NCBI RefSeq assembly: GCF_900699765.1
Contig: NZ_CAADHO010000011.1
Span: 8,623-72,622, forward strand
Length of the DNA: 64,000 bases
Source of the DNA: Desulfoluna butyratoxydans
GTDB lineage: Bacteria; Desulfobacterota; Desulfobacteria; Desulfobacterales; Desulfolunaceae
Reading direction: 5' to 3'
Shown: positions 8,683 through 16,242 of the stretch, in pieces
How positions within the stretch are numbered: the stretch's first letter is position 1
Layout: every line of letters starts with the position of its first letter
Notes under the pieces: model-generated
Told to the model about the DNA's origin: nothing
The model's database searches: none
What the model saw: the letters and a program-made list of their open reading frames with translations, nothing else
Translations under genes and position numbers: made by a program

Positions 8683-9981
8683 CTATTTGTCTCTGTAGAT
8701 CTCCTCGAATTCGTACCAGAGGGTATCTCTGAACTCGGGTGCAGAGATATCGATGAGGGCTTTGGCCCTCTGTTCAAGGGTTTTCCCTGTCAGGTGGGCG
8801 AGGCCGTGCTCGGTGACGATGTAGTCCACATCGTTCCTGGGCGTGGTGACGGCCTGGCCCGGAGCCAGGGTGCTGACGATTCGTGACATGGTACCTTTTT
8901 TTGCCGTGGCAGGCATGGCGATGATGCTGCGACCGTTTTTCGAGCGCCGGGCGCCGCGGACAAAGTCCACCTGGCCCCCGGGGCCGGAAAATTGCCGGGC
9001 CCCCATGCTGTCCGCCGCCACCTGGCCCAAAAGGTCCACGGCGATGGCAGAGTTGATGGAGACCATGTTGTCGTTCTGGGAGACGATAAAGGGGTCGTTG
9101 ACGTAATCCACCGGGTGCATCTCCACCATGGAGTTGTGGTCCAGCCACTGGTAGAAGGACTGGCTGCCCATGGCAAAGGTGATGATGATTTTCCCCGGGT
9201 GGAGCTGCTTGCGGCGGCAGGTGACGACCCCTTTTTCCACCAGGTTCATGACCCCGTCGGAGATCATCTCCGAGTGAATACTCAAATCTTTCTTTTCGTC
9301 CAGGAAGGTGAGGACCGCGTCGGGAATGGCGCCGATGCCGAGCTGCAGGCAGTCGCCGTCTTCAATGAGCCCGGCCACATGGGAGCCGATGGCTTTCTCC
9401 ACCTCGCCGATGCGGGGCAGGGGGAGTTCGATCATCTGGCGATCGCTTTTTACGAAAAAGTCGATGTCCGAGGCGTGGACGTACGCGTTGCCCCCGATGG
9501 TGGGCATGTGGGGAGAGACCTCCGCGATGACGATTTTCGCGGACTTGGCCGCCTCCAGGGTGTAATCCACGGAGATGCCCAGGCTCATGTTCCCCATCTT
9601 GTCCGGCTCCGAGACCGTGATCAGGGCCACGTCCACGGGCAGGTGTCCGTTTCGGAACAACAGGGGGATTTCGCTGAAGTAGCAGGCCGTGAAGTCGGCC
9701 CGGCCTTCGGCAATGGCCTTGCGGGACCCGCCCCCTGCGAAAATGGAGTTGTGCCTGAAGTTCTTCTCGTATTCCGGCAGGCAGTACGCGCTCTTGCCCA
9801 TGGAGACCATGTGGACGATCTCCACGTTTTCAAGCTCGTCGGCCCGGTCCACCAGGGCGTCCAGGATGGGCTCGGGGGAGCCGCAGGCGTGGCCTGCCAC
9901 CACCCGGTTGCCCGATTCGATTTTCTGTGCGGCCTCCTCAAGGGTGATCTGTCGGTTTTCGTAATGTGCGTTCCAGTTCAT
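8683..9981 (-). CDS. abfT: 4-Hydroxybutyrate CoA-transferase (AbfT/Cat2-like)
   Basis: 432-residue family I CoA-transferase that would activate 4-hydroxybutyrate to 4-hydroxybutyryl-CoA using acetyl-CoA or another acyl-CoA. Family motifs: LGIGAIPDAVL near 210, SIHSEMISDGV near 231 (probable catalytic glutamate), FSGPGGQVDFVRGARRS near 333 and YIVTEHGLAHLTGKT near 389. The length matches the AbfT type. GAGGAG precedes the ATG. It lies 22 bases after a small CGGC gene that overlaps abfD, so abfD, the CGGC gene and abfT form one transcription unit. That context, not a unique residue, is why I assign 4-hydroxybutyrate rather than acetate/butyrate specificity. Confidence 0.88.
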   Translation of the reverse strand: MNWNAHYENRQITLEEAAQKIESGNRVVAGHACGSPEPILDALVDRADELENVEIVHMVSMGKSAYCLPEYEKNFRHNSIFAGGGSRKAIAEGRADFTACYFSEIPLLFRNGHLPVDVALITVSEPDKMGNMSLGISVDYTLEAAKSAKIVIAEVSPHMPTIGGNAYVHASDIDFFVKSDRQMIELPLPRIGEVEKAIGSHVAGLIEDGDCLQLGIGAIPDAVLTFLDEKKDLSIHSEMISDGVMNLVEKGVVTCRRKQLHPGKIIITFAMGSQSFYQWLDHNSMVEMHPVDYVNDPFIVSQNDNMVSINSAIAVDLLGQVAADSMGARQFSGPGGQVDFVRGARRSKNGRSIIAMPATAKKGTMSRIVSTLAPGQAVTTPRNDVDYIVTEHGLAHLTGKTLEQRAKALIDISAPEFRDTLWYEFEEIYRDK

Positions 9982-10003
9982 GTGCTCTCCTCATCCAACC
10001 ACT

Positions 10004-10339
10004 TCAGAGTGTGCTCCCGGCCAGGTCACGGCTCGGTTCGGATCGTATGTCGTCGATAAATCGGCGGGCGTCGGCCTCGCACCGGATCCTGAGAACAGGC
10101 AGGGGCCGGAAGTCCGAGGCATCCACACAGCATGTGGGGCAGCCCGCTACAATGAGTATGGCTTCCAGCCCTTCCGCGTCCGGGGAGAGCAGGGTGACCA
10201 GTCCGCGGAGCTCTCGCTCCATGGCCTTGACCTGCCCGACCCGGTCGTAGCGGGGGGCACACCCCCCGCAATACTTCAGGCCGATACGCCGTGGGCCGGG
10301 TGGGAGGCCTTTCAGGCCCCCCGGATCCGACTTACTCAT
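10004..10339 (-). CDS. Small CGGC-motif protein coupled to abfD
   Basis: 111 residues, not a family I can name with certainty. It carries LKYCGGCAPRYDRV (residues about 22-35) and a second cysteine group GCPTCCVDASD (residues about 66-76), which together suggest metal or Fe-S binding or a thiol function. The ATG at 10339 overlaps the abfD stop (ATGAGTAA), so translation is probably coupled. abfT follows 22 bases later. Its position between dehydratase and CoA-transferase suggests a helper for the [4Fe-4S]/FAD dehydratase, such as cluster delivery or protection; that is inference. The N-terminus (MSKSDPGG...) is short and proline/glycine rich. Confidence 0.72.
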   Translation of the reverse strand: MSKSDPGGLKGLPPGPRRIGLKYCGGCAPRYDRVGQVKAMERELRGLVTLLSPDAEGLEAILIVAGCPTCCVDASDFRPLPVLRIRCEADARRFIDDIRSEPSRDLAGSTL

Positions 10340-11783
10340 CGTCCTTTGTGATGCCGCACAGGCGCTTGGCAACTTTTTGCTTCTGCTTGAGGTTCACCTG
10401 GCGCGAGATCATGATGCGCTGGGCCTGGGGAGAACCGGCGCCGTGCATGGACTCGGTGAGGTAGCCCACGGCTGCGGTGCCCAGGGTGAGGTTTTCGATG
10501 AGGCGCAGCATGCGCATGCGGTCTTCGGTATCCACCTCGTCGTTGCCCTTGAAGTACTTTTTCACCCATTTGCCCACTTCCGGAGAGCGGTAATCGTCTT
10601 CAGAGGGCAGGGTCACCATAAGGCCCCCTGCGATGTCCTGGGCCAGCCGGGAGATCTCGTAGGGGAAGCGCGTGACGTTCTGCTTGCAGACGTTGGCCAG
10701 CAGGGTGTTGACCAGATAGGTACCGGACTTTTCTTTGTGGCCTTCGGCCGCACAGGCAACAGAGCCGCAGAAGAGGGTTTCGTTGAGATGGTTCATCTCG
10801 ATGATTTTGTCTTTGACGTGGGAGGCCTTCTGGGCGCCGTTAAATTCGGCGATGGTCTGGGTGGCTCCGATGAGGACGTCGCCCACGCCAGCCTTGCAGG
10901 CATAGCTCTGGCGGTGGTAGGAGGCGAACTGCTCCACAAGCTGGCCGGCAAAGTCCCACTCCTTGTACATGAAGATGCGATCCCAGGGCACAAAGACGTC
11001 GTCAAAGACCACCAGGGCCTCATGGCCGCCGAACAGCACGTTGCCGCGGTCGATGTTGCCCTCTTCAAGCTTACGGGTGTCGCAGGACTGGCGGCCCATG
11101 ATGTAGGTGATCCCTTCTGCGTCGCTGGGCAGGGCAAAGCTGATGGCGTAGTCCTTGTCCTCTTCGCGCATGGAGATGGTGGGCATGATGATGATCTCAT
11201 GGGAGTTCACCGCGCCGGTCTGGTGGGCCTTGGCGCCGCGGACCACGATGCCGTCTTCCCGCTCTTCCACCACGTGGAGGAACATGTCGGGGTCTGCCTG
11301 CTTGTGGGGGGGCAGGCCGCGGTCGCCTTTGGGGTCGGTCATGGCGCCGTCGCAGACCAGATCGTTCTCCTGGACAAATTCGAGATAAGCAAGAAAGCGC
11401 TTGTTGTATTCGGTGCCGTACTTGGCGTCGATATCAAAGGTGGTCATGGACAGGGCGTTCATGGCGTCCATGCCCACGCAGCGCTGGAAGCAGCATCCGG
11501 TCAACGAGCCCAGAAGGCGGCACATCTTGGTTTTTTTAACAAGGTCCTCGGTGCTCTGGTGGATATGGGTGAAACGGTTGATTTTTTTGCCGGTGATGTG
11601 GCTGGTGGCCGTCATCAGGTCTTCGTACTCGGGTTTGTGGGCACAGTCATAAGTGGCGGCCACGGCGTTCATGGAGGGGCGAATGATGGGATCGTCCACG
11701 ACATTTTCTACTTTTTTACCGAACTGGTAGACGTTCAGATTGAGTTCTCTCAAACTTGCTTCGTATTCCGCTGCGGTTTTCAT
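10332..11783 (-). CDS. abfD: 4-Hydroxybutyryl-CoA dehydratase / vinylacetyl-CoA delta-isomerase
   Basis: 483 residues, full length for AbfD, an FAD and [4Fe-4S] flavoprotein that dehydrates 4-hydroxybutyryl-CoA to crotonyl-CoA. The cluster-ligand segment GCCFQRCVG places Cys98 and Cys102 with the family's C-x3-C spacing; the segment YHRQSYACKAG (His290, Cys296) holds the other expected ligands. The His-Cys spacing seems one residue shorter than I remember for the clostridial enzyme, which should be checked. AAGGAG lies 8 bases before the ATG at 11783. It is first in the abfD-CGGC-abfT operon, preceded by a sigma-54-like promoter and three palindromes (see separate entries). The enzyme is typical of 4-aminobutyrate/4-hydroxybutyrate fermenters. 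Confidence 0.93.
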   Translation of the reverse strand: MKTAAEYEASLRELNLNVYQFGKKVENVVDDPIIRPSMNAVAATYDCAHKPEYEDLMTATSHITGKKINRFTHIHQSTEDLVKKTKMCRLLGSLTGCCFQRCVGMDAMNALSMTTFDIDAKYGTEYNKRFLAYLEFVQENDLVCDGAMTDPKGDRGLPPHKQADPDMFLHVVEEREDGIVVRGAKAHQTGAVNSHEIIIMPTISMREEDKDYAISFALPSDAEGITYIMGRQSCDTRKLEEGNIDRGNVLFGGHEALVVFDDVFVPWDRIFMYKEWDFAGQLVEQFASYHRQSYACKAGVGDVLIGATQTIAEFNGAQKASHVKDKIIEMNHLNETLFCGSVACAAEGHKEKSGTYLVNTLLANVCKQNVTRFPYEISRLAQDIAGGLMVTLPSEDDYRSPEVGKWVKKYFKGNDEVDTEDRMRMLRLIENLTLGTAAVGYLTESMHGAGSPQAQRIMISRQVNLKQKQKVAKRLCGITKDDE

Positions 11784-11894
11784 ATCGCTTACTCCTTGTT
11801 CTAACTTCATGGATGGAACGTCCCGACATCAGGGCGTTAACAAGAGATTGAATGGGGTGAAAGCCGGCCATCCAAAATGACTGGTGATAGATAT

Positions 11895-11910
11895 TCCAAG
11901 AAGCATGCCA
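11895..11910 (-). promoter_or_regulatory. Sigma-54-like promoter of the abfD operon
   Basis: Minus-strand TGGCATGCTTCTTGGA matches the -24/-12 pattern TGGCACG-N4-TTGCW with correct spacing. The -12 GC is GG here, so the site is imperfect. It would leave a leader of about 100 nt. The closely similar and better site before the permease supports it. Confidence 0.5.
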
Positions 11911-12033
11911 GGAAGTCATTTTTCAGTCTTAATTTACTTGATTGGTTTCGATTGTTCATAATAATAGCCTGTTACGCTGAGGGCTGTGCAGCCCGGGCCA
12001 TGGGCACCCCTTCGGCAGCCCATTGGGATGAGA

Positions 12034-12136
12034 GATGCACGGCGGCATCGCTTTCGCGGGTCCGGGGTCAGAAATTGCATGCAAACAAGGGGTTGGACGG
12101 GAGATGCATGGACGCATTGTGATGCGCTGGTGCATC
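12034..12136. promoter_or_regulatory. Three GATGC-N6-GCATC palindromes upstream of abfD (predicted enhancer)
   Basis: Copies at 12034-12049 (GATGC ACGGCG GCATC), 12103-12118 (GATGC ATGGAC GCATT, one mismatch) and 12121-12136 (GATGC GCTGGT GCATC). They lie about 140-230 bases upstream of the sigma-54-like promoter, a normal enhancer distance. The same motif occurs three times before the permease. Confidence 0.6.
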
Positions 12137-12236
12137 GCAATGCCATGACTCTAATTGTGAGTGAGTGGGAAAGTCTGTATCGGTCTGAATTTATGTTGAA
12201 ATCTATAGTTTGTAGAGCTCTGAATATGGTGCATAA

Positions 12237-12700
12237 ATTCACCCTACGGGATGTGGAGACACGGGCGGGTTATGTCGATTGAGGGGCATCGGGGCTCGTA
12301 GGGTGCGTCCCACGCACCAAAACGAAAGCCGTCGGTACCCTGGACGGATACGCAGCATGACAGCCACCGCCGCCGGTGCTGCAAACCTTTTCCGTAAATA
12401 GGAAGTGTCTGGCGCTTCGAACATGGAGCATAAATGCACCCTACAGGGTGTGGAGACGCGGACTTATGATGAAAATTGAGGGGACATCGGGGCCCGTAGG
12501 GTGCGGCTCCCGCACCGATTTACTTAACGCAAACCATCGGCTTTGGGTTAACCACCTGCCAATCGGCATGTCCTCATGAAATCGGCTAATTCAGAGGCAT
12601 GAATCGCCTGCGGTGCGCACGGCGCACCCTACAACACCCCGTGGCACCAACAAAAAAACCACCGATCGACACCACGTAGGGTGCGTCCCACGCACCGAGA
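12237..12700. repeat. Second REP family, array of three inverted pairs
   Basis: Plus-strand hairpins GGTGCG...CGCACC headed by GTAG occur at 12298, 12496 and 12676. Minus-strand partners ending CACCCTAC occur at about 12239, 12430 and 12618. The sequence between copies (AACGAAAGCCGTCGG, GATACGCAGCATGA) is also shared, with a period of about 180-200 bp. The GTAGG head is the same as in the GATGGGCA family, but the stem differs. Confidence 0.82.
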
Positions 12701-12878
12701 CGAAAGCCGTCGGTGTCATGGGCAGATACGCAGCATGATGACCACCGGTGCTGGGGATTTTTATGGGGAGGTTGGGCGGGGATGGAACGACTGGGCGCGA
12801 TACGTTTTTAAGGAGAGGGTTTACAGGCACAAAAAACCGGAAACCGTCTTGACTGACCCTGAGATCTCTTTTTTTGTT

Positions 12879-12920
12879 CTATCACCTATCACCTATCACC
12901 TATCACCTATCACCTATCAC
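12879..12920. repeat. Heptamer tandem repeat (CTATCAC)6 at a stop codon
   Basis: Six exact head-to-tail copies of CTATCAC (GTGATAG on the minus strand). The minus-strand gene 12903-13274 runs into it: its last codons and its TGA stop are made of the repeat. Confidence 0.95.
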
Positions 12921-13274
12921 CTGTTTTCCCTGCTTTATCGCCGCCACCCCCATGGCAAGGGTGGTGATGAGAAAAAGGGAGAGGGACACCAAGGTGACCA
13001 TGAGGTGAGAGGAGGGCGGTTGCTGGCTCAAGGTGGCGGCGGTGCCCGCAGAAAAGAGGACCATCAAAAGGGAGACCACGGCGCATCCGATGGCGCCGTT
13101 CTTTTTGTCGGACAGGGCCAGGGTGAAGGAGAGAAGCAGCAGGGTGACTTTGATGAGGGAGAGGCCCTTGAGCACGAAGATGCCGTAGCCAAGGTCCAGG
13201 GTCCATGCCGCCGTGAGGGTGGCCAGGGCGATTTTTCGGGTGGGGGAAAGCGTCAGGCGGTGCAGGCTGTTCAT
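12903..13274 (-). CDS. Small integral membrane protein, unknown
   Basis: 123 residues with about four hydrophobic helices (roughly residues 15-34, 38-54, 60-80 and 90-112). No family recognised. GGGAG lies 7 bases before the ATG. The last six residues (QVIGDR) are encoded by the GTGATAG heptamer repeat and the TGA stop lies inside the array, so the C-terminus depends on repeat length. The gene lies downstream of a NERD-domain gene in the same direction, separated by a long hairpin. Confidence 0.65.
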   Translation of the reverse strand: MNSLHRLTLSPTRKIALATLTAAWTLDLGYGIFVLKGLSLIKVTLLLLSFTLALSDKKNGAIGCAVVSLLMVLFSAGTAATLSQQPPSSHLMVTLVSLSLFLITTLAMGVAAIKQGKQVIGDR

Positions 13275-13324
13275 GGCAAAACTCCCTTTTGTATGTGATT
13301 AACCTGGATATTTCACGAGTCGAG

Positions 13325-13402
13325 TGCACCCATATTCAAGGCATCAGAGCTGCAGATGTAGTGTTTTACCTCAAAGCTCTGATAACGCAGAAGATGGGTG
13401 CA
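13325..13402. repeat. Long nested hairpin between two minus-strand genes
   Basis: TGCACCCAT (13325-13333) pairs with ATGGGTGCA (13394-13402), and inside it ATCAGAGCT (13343-13351) pairs with AGCTCTGAT (13375-13383). Both stems are perfect 9-mers. It is followed at 13406 by GGCTCGCCCGAAGGGTGA, a string found again at 40219. Confidence 0.75.
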
Positions 13403-13540
13403 TTCGGCTCGCCCGAAGGGTGAAGAAATCAAACAGCAAACGCTGATTTACATTTTCACAATAGCTGACATTTTTATTGAATCCATTTGAAATCATATTA
13501 TTTTTCTTTTGAATGGTTGTTTTCTCATGAAAGATCCGGG

Positions 13541-14251
13541 TTAAGCGGTGTAGCGCTTGAGGAGATAGGCGGTGATGGAGTCCACCATCTCCTTGGAGAT
13601 GATCTCTTTACGGCCCGACTCAATGAAAGAGGGCAGACGGCTTGCCTCCACCATCATGATGCCGTCCACGGCCTTGGTCCGGCTGGGGTGCGCTTCATGG
13701 GGAACAATGACGGGCATGGGCATGATCTCCTGGCTCCAGCCTTTGCGGATGACGATGTTCAGCAGGTGGCAGATGCGCCATGTGCTGGTGCAGAGGCTGT
13801 CCAGAGAGGTCTGGCCCGCGTGGAGGATTTTTTCCTTTACGTGGAGCTCGCCCTCTTTGCGGACGCGGCCCAGGACAAAGATGCCCCAGGGAGAGATGAC
13901 AAGGTGGTCGATACGGAAGAGCTCCAGGGTGAGGTTATTGAAGACGTAACAGCGGTCGGAAAGGGCCTCCAGATGGGTGATGACCTTTTCTTCCCGGGCC
14001 ACGGCTTCCCCAAACCGGTCCTTTTTGAAGAGCATGGTCAGGGCAAGGGGATTGGAGCGAAAGGAGACAAAGCCGATGATGGCGGCGCAGACCACGGTGA
14101 TGGCGGCAATGGGACCTGCCTCGGCCATGGGGTCCTCGGAGAAGGCGAGCATCATCCCTGCCAGGACCACGGTGACGGTGCCCATGAGAAAAAGGTGGCG
14201 CGTGACGGTCTGCTTGAGCCCTTCAACGGGGTTGCCTTGAATGTATGCCAT
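13541..14251 (-). CDS. Membrane-anchored NERD-domain protein
   Basis: 236 residues. Two hydrophobic segments near the N-terminus (about residues 20-40 and 48-65) are followed by a NERD (nuclease-related) domain. The pattern REEKVITHLEALSDRCYVFNN, then FRIDHLVISPWGIFVLGRV, fits that family, though the strand that normally carries a second acidic/lysine pair reads VLGRVRKEGEL, so catalysis is uncertain. A cytoplasmic domain tethered to the membrane is the likely arrangement. AAGGAG lies 8 bases before the ATG at 14251. It follows the NCS2 permease gene after 77 bases and a GC-rich hairpin. The function is unknown. Confidence 0.7.
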   Translation of the reverse strand: MAYIQGNPVEGLKQTVTRHLFLMGTVTVVLAGMMLAFSEDPMAEAGPIAAITVVCAAIIGFVSFRSNPLALTMLFKKDRFGEAVAREEKVITHLEALSDRCYVFNNLTLELFRIDHLVISPWGIFVLGRVRKEGELHVKEKILHAGQTSLDSLCTSTWRICHLLNIVIRKGWSQEIMPMPVIVPHEAHPSRTKAVDGIMMVEASRLPSFIESGRKEIISKEMVDSITAYLLKRYTA

Positions 14252-14277
14252 GGCGTGAACTCCTTCTGGGGTGTGAT

Positions 14278-14306
14278 GCCGCCCCACCGCAAAGGGGCGG
14301 GGCGGC
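14278..14306 (-). terminator. GC-rich hairpin after the permease gene
   Basis: GCCGCCCC and GGGGCGGC form an 8-bp stem between the permease stop and the NERD-domain start. There is no T run, so it may attenuate rather than stop transcription. Confidence 0.45.
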
Positions 14307-14327
14307 GTCGTGTCGGTTTACACCGCG

Positions 14328-15761
14328 TTAGGCGACGTTGCCCACGTGTTCTTCGATCTCTTTGTTGATTTTTTCAGGAGAATCTCCGGGGAAGACAGGC
14401 TCTTCCTGAATGTAGGCCTTGCGCTTGTCTCCGCCCAAGTAGATGAGGGCGCACATGACGATGGCAGCCCCCAGGCCCCAGGCAGCCCCGCGGGTGGCCA
14501 CGATGGCGCCGGTGACCCCTGCAATGCCCAGGTCGTTGTAGGACCGGGATTTCAGGACGCCGATGCGGACACTTACATAACCCTGGATCAGCATGGTGGA
14601 GGCCAGGCCGATGCCCAGGATGGGCTTCACCGCCGAGACAATGGGAGCCAGGAAGTAGCCGGTCCAGGTCCCGAAACGGAAGGAGGCTGCGCCGCCGCTG
14701 ATGGAGTCCATGGCTTCCGGCCCGTGCTTGTATCGTTCGCACAGGACCACCTGCATGGCCGCCCACAGGGGTCCGCACATGGAGATGTCCGGACCGATGA
14801 CGCTCATGATGGTGTTGCGCACGCCGAAGATGATGTGGGATCGGTTGGGGTTGTAGTCGATGTCCTCATCGGGGCGGTACTTCTGGGCGTCGTCGAGAAG
14901 GGCCTGGCTCTGAATCACGTCGCCGAAGATAACGAGGTAGGCGCTGACCACCATGGGGATACTGGAGATAAACATGTGGCCCGAGGGCATGGGGATGTTG
15001 CCGAGGATGGTGAAATCCCTGAAAAGGGTCGCAAAATCAGGGGAGGTGATGATCTCTCCGGTGAAGGTGGGCCAGGAGAGCTCACCGGTGAGGGGCCCCA
15101 CAAACACGGCCAGGGCCAGGGTGGGCATCATGCCGAGGTTGGCAAGGTAGAAGAAGAATTTGTTTTTGGTTCGAAGGCTCTTGAAGTGCTCTGAAAACAG
15201 GAGGTAGAAGGCAAGGCCCACGCAGATGACCACGGTCCAGGGGAAGTTGTCGAAGCTTTTCAGGCCGTTGCCGGGCTTAAAGACGATCATGACGGCGGCA
15301 AAACCCGCCCCCAGCACGATGCCGGACTGCATGGCGTTGGGGATGATGGAGACAAACTTCTTGGCCAGCCCCGAGACCCCCAGGATTACACAGAAAATCC
15401 CGAACATCATCTCAAAGGCGATGAGACACTGCATGCGCTCCACCCCGGGGGCGTAAGTCTCCACATAGGCGATGAGAAGGGGGATGGCCGGGGTGACCCA
15501 GCCAGGCACCACCGGGTCGCCGAAGGTGACGTGGGCAAGGTAAAGGGTGCCGTTCATGATAACGATGGCCAGGGCCACCTCAAAGGACATGCCCAGTTTG
15601 CCGGTGAGGACGGGAATAATGGCCAGGCAGACGGTGCACATCAACAGGCCCTGAAGGTAATCCGGCCATTCGAAACGGTAGTGAATAAAGGGCAGCCTGA
15701 GCGTTAGGGGCCCCATGGGGATCCCGGACTGCTTGCCACCGTGTTCGCGGTATTTACTCAT
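14328..15761 (-). CDS. NCS2-type (xanthine/uracil, SLC23-like) permease
   Basis: 477 residues with about 12-14 hydrophobic segments, typical of nucleobase/ascorbate transporters in the cytoplasmic membrane. Recognisable parts include NAMQSGIVLGAGFAAVMIVF (residues 142-161) and the late segment TGAIVATRGAAWGLGAAIVM. The long hydrophilic insert SQALLDDAQKYRPDEDIDYN near residues 285-305 is unusual, and the true substrate may not be a purine or pyrimidine. It has a sigma-54 promoter at 15931-15947 and three enhancer-like palindromes at 16105-16234, next to the sigma-54 activator gene. Shared control with abfD suggests uptake of a substrate of the 4-hydroxybutyrate pathway; that is inference. Confidence 0.8.
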   Translation of the reverse strand: MSKYREHGGKQSGIPMGPLTLRLPFIHYRFEWPDYLQGLLMCTVCLAIIPVLTGKLGMSFEVALAIVIMNGTLYLAHVTFGDPVVPGWVTPAIPLLIAYVETYAPGVERMQCLIAFEMMFGIFCVILGVSGLAKKFVSIIPNAMQSGIVLGAGFAAVMIVFKPGNGLKSFDNFPWTVVICVGLAFYLLFSEHFKSLRTKNKFFFYLANLGMMPTLALAVFVGPLTGELSWPTFTGEIITSPDFATLFRDFTILGNIPMPSGHMFISSIPMVVSAYLVIFGDVIQSQALLDDAQKYRPDEDIDYNPNRSHIIFGVRNTIMSVIGPDISMCGPLWAAMQVVLCERYKHGPEAMDSISGGAASFRFGTWTGYFLAPIVSAVKPILGIGLASTMLIQGYVSVRIGVLKSRSYNDLGIAGVTGAIVATRGAAWGLGAAIVMCALIYLGGDKRKAYIQEEPVFPGDSPEKINKEIEEHVGNVA

Positions 15762-15930
15762 GCTTCATTCTCCTTCCAACATCTGACGTTCAGTGCTCCG
15801 GGCAACGGCAAGCAATGTGTTCCCTGCAATCCGTCCGGTCTGACAGTGTATGTGATGCACACAGACTGTCACCCGACGAGGAATCCACCTGCCGAAGACC
15901 GATCATGACCGGCTTTCGAAGGTGGTATTT

Positions 15931-15947
15931 CGCAAGGAGCATGCCAA
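15931..15947 (-). promoter_or_regulatory. Sigma-54 promoter of the permease gene
   Basis: Minus-strand TTGGCATGCTCCTTGCG fits the -24 GG / -12 GC consensus with exact spacing. The start would lie near 15919, leaving a leader of about 158 nt. The activator gene is the next gene upstream. Confidence 0.72.
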
Positions 15948-16104
15948 GCCGCGGGAATGACTTACTCCGGTGGTAAAAAGGGTCGGCCCCTGCCCGGAGG
16001 ACCCTCTGAGTGTCCAATGTTTACGGGGCTTACGGCCATCACGTCACAGGAGAGATGTTTGACGGGCGACAGGTGCGGACGAAGGGGAGACGCGGTACAC
16101 CGGC

Positions 16105-16234
16105 GATGCACGGCGGCATCTCCGGTGGCGAGAATTTGGTGGGTAGAGTCAGGTAACATGCTAAAATACTTTTTGAAACGGTCTATAGTGATCGGGTGAT
16201 GCCGTGGGGCATCGCAAAAATGCAGCCATGCATC
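16105..16234. promoter_or_regulatory. Three GATGC-N6-GCATC palindromes upstream of the permease (predicted enhancer)
   Basis: Copies at 16105-16120 (GATGC ACGGCG GCATC), 16198-16213 (GATGC CGTGGG GCATC) and 16219-16234 (AATGC AGCCAT GCATC, one mismatch). They lie about 170-290 bases upstream of the sigma-54 promoter and just after the activator gene. The first has the same 16 bases as the first copy before abfD. Confidence 0.62.
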
Positions 16235-16242
16235 GGTTCGGG

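Noticed and set aside
10377..11804. 475-residue open frame opposite abfD
   Set aside because: It is a long GC-rich shadow of the well-supported abfD; there is no ribosome site and the composition is rich in Gly, His and Val.
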